A stretch of DNA of 7,561 nucleotides. Origin: Micromonosporaceae bacterium. Its GTDB lineage: Bacteria; Actinomycetota; Actinomycetes; Mycobacteriales; Micromonosporaceae. The number at the start of each line of letters is the position of its first letter. The stretch's first letter is position 1. Where the stretch lies: contig JAFMQQ010000136.1 of the NCBI GenBank assembly GCA_017354595.1, positions 1 to 7,561 of the forward strand. Direction: 5' to 3'. This document shows, piece by piece, positions 6,601 through 7,561 of this stretch. The position numbers and the translations under genes were made by a program. The notes under the pieces are model-generated. The model was not told the DNA's origin and made no database searches. It worked only from the letters and a program-made list of their open reading frames with translations.

Positions 6601-7561
6601 AGCGCTGGATCGCGGTCGAGGACGCCGGGCGGTACCGCGACGCGTTGGGCGTGGCGCTGCCGGTGGGCGTGGCGGTGGCGTTCACCGAACCCGGCCCGGA
6701 TCCGCTCGGCGACCTGCTGGCGCGGTACGCCCGCAGCCACGCCCCGTTCACCGCGACAGCCTGTGCCACCCGGTTCGGCATCGGCGTCGCGGTGGTGGAT
6801 CAGGCGCTGCGCCGGCTGGCGGCGAGCGGGCGGCTGGTCAGCGGCGAGTTCACGCCGGGCGGCAGCGGGACCGAGTGGTGCGACGCTGAGGTGCTGCGCC
6901 TGCTGCGCCGCCGTTCGCTCGCCGCGCTGCGCAAGGAGATCGAGCCGGTACCGGCGGCCGCACTCACCCGCTTCCTGCCGGCCTGGCACCACATCGGCTC
7001 CTCGGCGCGCGGCGTCGAGGCGGTCGTCGCCGCGGTCGAGCAGCTGCAGGGCCTGGTGCTGCCCGCCTCGGCGCTGGAGCGGCTGATCCTGCCGGCCCGG
7101 GTCGCCGACTACTCCCCGGCATACCTCGACGAGCTGTGCGCCTCGGGCGAGCTGGTCTGGGCGGGCGCCGGCTCGATCGCCGGTGGCGACGGCTGGGTGA
7201 GCCTCGCCTTCGCCGACAGCGCACCGTTGCTGCTGCCGGCTGCGGCCGAGGCGTTCACGCCGGCCCCGATGCACCAGGCGGTGCTCGATGCGCTGGCCGG
7301 CGGGCAGGCGCTGTTCTTCCGCGCGCTGGCCAGCGAGGTGGGCGACGCGGTACCCGTCGGCGACCTGGCAGCCGCGCTGTGGGACCTGGTCTGGGCCGGT
7401 CTGGTCTCCAACGACACGCTCGCCCCGCTGCGCGCCCAGCTCGCCGGTGCCGGTGCGCACCGGGCCCGCCCCGCGCCCACCCGCACCCGGTACCGGCGCC
7501 CCGGTGCGTTCGGTCAGGCCGGTGCGTTCGGTCAGGCCGGTGCATTCGGTCAGGCCGGCGC
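3615..7561 (+). CDS. lhr: ATP-dependent helicase Lhr, superfamily 2 (partial, 3' end beyond window)
   Basis: Lhr is a large 3'-to-5' single-strand-translocating helicase that unwinds RNA:DNA and DNA duplexes and is linked to DNA repair. About 1315 residues are visible with no stop; mycobacterial Lhr is about 1500, so roughly 200 C-terminal residues are missing. Helicase motifs appear in order: Q-like TPAQ (25-28), Walker A APTGSGKT (45-52), Ia SPLKAL (96-101), Ib TTPESL (158-162 region), DEVH box (183-186), SAT (218-220), IV FVNGRR (294-299), V ATSSLELGID (375-384) and VI QRIGRAGH (405-412). The winged-helix and beta-domain follow, with MPFWKGD near Trp611 matching the Lhr-core region, then a Pro/Ala-rich loop (about 743-766) and the start of the C-terminal region. 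GTG 3615 fits the family's usual distance to the ATQAWF motif. ATG 3585 and GTG 3591 are in-frame alternatives without ribosome sites. No TTA, CTA or TCA codon occurs after codon 59. Confidence 0.96.
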   Translation, partial: MADDPERLFGPATQAWFEAAFAAPTPAQAAAWRSIAQGRHTLVVAPTGSGKTLAAFLWSLDRLAAAGDARGAGPSQGSTAPPPAEPAQRCRVLYVSPLKALAVDVERNLRSPLSGISQAARRLGLAPPEITVGMRTGDTPAQQRRDLARHPPDILITTPESLFLLLTSAARESLRGVETVIVDEVHAVCATKRGAHLALSLERLDALLPRPAQRIGLSATVRPIDETARFLGGAAPVAVVAPAAAKTFQISVQVPVEDMTQIDAGEDDRKGSIWPAVEERVLDLVQAHRSTIVFVNGRRGAERLCARLNELAHERGEGEFQPPGNRSPAEIMAESGGARGAPPVVARAHHGSVSKEERKQIEEALKAGRLPAVVATSSLELGIDMGSVDLVVQVEAPPSVAAGLQRIGRAGHQVGAVSRGVVFPKHRGDLLSCAVVTERMVEGGIEELRYPRNPLDVLAQQVVAMVAMEPWHTAELAALCRRAAPFAELPTSALEATLDMLAGRYPSTAFAELRPRLVWDRHTDLLTARPGAQRLAVTSGGTIPDRGLFGVFLAGAQPAARVGELDEEMVYESRVGDVFLLGSTSWRIEEITPDRVLVSPAPGAPARMPFWKGDAPGRPVELGRAIGARIRALVRSDVEGARRSLEHSGLDAWAVENLLAYLREQREATRATPDDRTIVVERFRDELGDWRLAVHCVLGARVNAPWALALGRRLAERYGVDAQVMPSDDGIVVRLPDMLGDWAGPVDGPAGAGTAEPAGAPPAADLVAFDPGEIAALVEESVASSALFAARFRECAARALLLPRRDPRRRSPLWQQRQRSAQLLDVARDFADFPVTLEAARECLQDVFDVPALVGLMRDLAARKVRLVEVETQRPSPFARSLLFGYVAAFLYEGDAPLAERRAAALSLDTTLLGELLGRAEVRELLDPAVVAETERRLQWLTPDRAPRDAEDTAEILRRLGDLSTVEATERGIDQAWLAELTAAKRAIEVRVAGQQRWIAVEDAGRYRDALGVALPVGVAVAFTEPGPDPLGDLLARYARSHAPFTATACATRFGIGVAVVDQALRRLAASGRLVSGEFTPGGSGTEWCDAEVLRLLRRRSLAALRKEIEPVPAAALTRFLPAWHHIGSSARGVEAVVAAVEQLQGLVLPASALERLILPARVADYSPAYLDELCASGELVWAGAGSIAGGDGWVSLAFADSAPLLLPAAAEAFTPAPMHQAVLDALAGGQALFFRALASEVGDAVPVGDLAAALWDLVWAGLVSNDTLAPLRAQLAGAGAHRARPAPTRTRYRRPGAFGQAGAFGQAGAFGQAG
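7503..7561 (+). repeat. 18-bp tandem repeat in lhr encoding (Gly-Ala-Phe-Gly-Gln-Ala)n
   Basis: Units of GGTGCGTTCGGTCAGGCC occur at 7503-7520 and 7521-7538, with a third at 7539-7556 differing by one base (GCG to GCA, silent). A fourth begins at 7557 and runs off the window. The repeat is in frame (from codon 1297), so copy-number changes would keep the lhr frame. It follows an Arg/Pro-rich stretch and probably lies in a flexible linker before the distal C-terminal domain. Confidence 0.9.

Noticed and set aside
3789..7460. A 1223-codon open frame on the minus strand, opposite lhr
   Set aside because: Its codons are in exact register with lhr codons, so stops can arise only from TTA, CTA or TCA codons in lhr. 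None occurs after codon 59 (TCA at 3789-3791, which ends the antisense frame). Its predicted protein is Arg/Gln/His-rich with no recognisable domain, while the opposite strand encodes all Lhr motifs.
7503..7561. CRISPR-like array at the right edge
   Set aside because: The 18-bp units are directly adjacent with no spacers, in frame and within lhr. It is a coding tandem repeat.

Overview
This is a high-GC (roughly 70 %) actinobacterial chromosome segment. GTG starts, almost no TTA/CTA/TCA codons, an actinobacterial-length Lhr helicase, a TipA-type MerR regulator and a DesK/NarL-type two-component pair all fit a filamentous actinomycete. The frequent GTA-C and GGTACC words make me favour Micromonosporaceae, but that is an inference. 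The window looks like ordinary chromosome: I see no insertion sequence, phage gene, tRNA/rRNA gene, CRISPR array or replication origin.

Layout. Five genes read leftward (minus strand) and one large gene reads rightward. From the left edge: a NarL/LuxR-type response regulator (cut by the edge, 1-434) overlaps the end of its sensor histidine kinase (428-1597). The kinase follows a small five-helix membrane protein of the DUF1453/CcdC-like type by 10 bp (1608-2105). These three form a tight leftward operon. Upstream of it, after 78 bp with no convincing terminator, lies a full-length TipA-like MerR regulator (2184-2942). It has a textbook MerR promoter and operator (19-bp spacer, 17-bp dyad) in the 53-bp gap before it. 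Next is a PaaI-like hotdog thioesterase (2996-3505). A 109-bp divergent intergenic region then separates the thioesterase from lhr (3615 to beyond the right edge), a large superfamily 2 helicase that fills the rightmost 3.9 kb.

How the genes may work together. The response regulator and kinase are a cognate pair, and the membrane protein is probably co-transcribed with them. The TipA-like gene is probably autoregulated. Because no terminator is visible after it, its inducible transcript could run into the membrane protein/kinase/regulator operon; this is an inference. lhr is a separate DNA-repair transcription unit.

Most notable points. (1) The TipA-like gene keeps the internal start (Met110) that makes the short TipAS ligand-binding isoform in Streptomyces lividans, with a GGAGG ribosome site 8 nt upstream. 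It lacks the cysteine (position 214) that TipA uses to capture thiopeptides covalently. (2) The thioesterase, the membrane protein and possibly lhr have -10-like hexamers 6-7 nt before their start codons, suggesting leaderless transcripts. (3) The visible 3' end of lhr contains an in-frame 18-bp tandem repeat encoding Gly-Ala-Phe-Gly-Gln-Ala. (4) GGTACC occurs 15 times, several-fold above a composition-based expectation. I did not find a clearly new multi-gene system.
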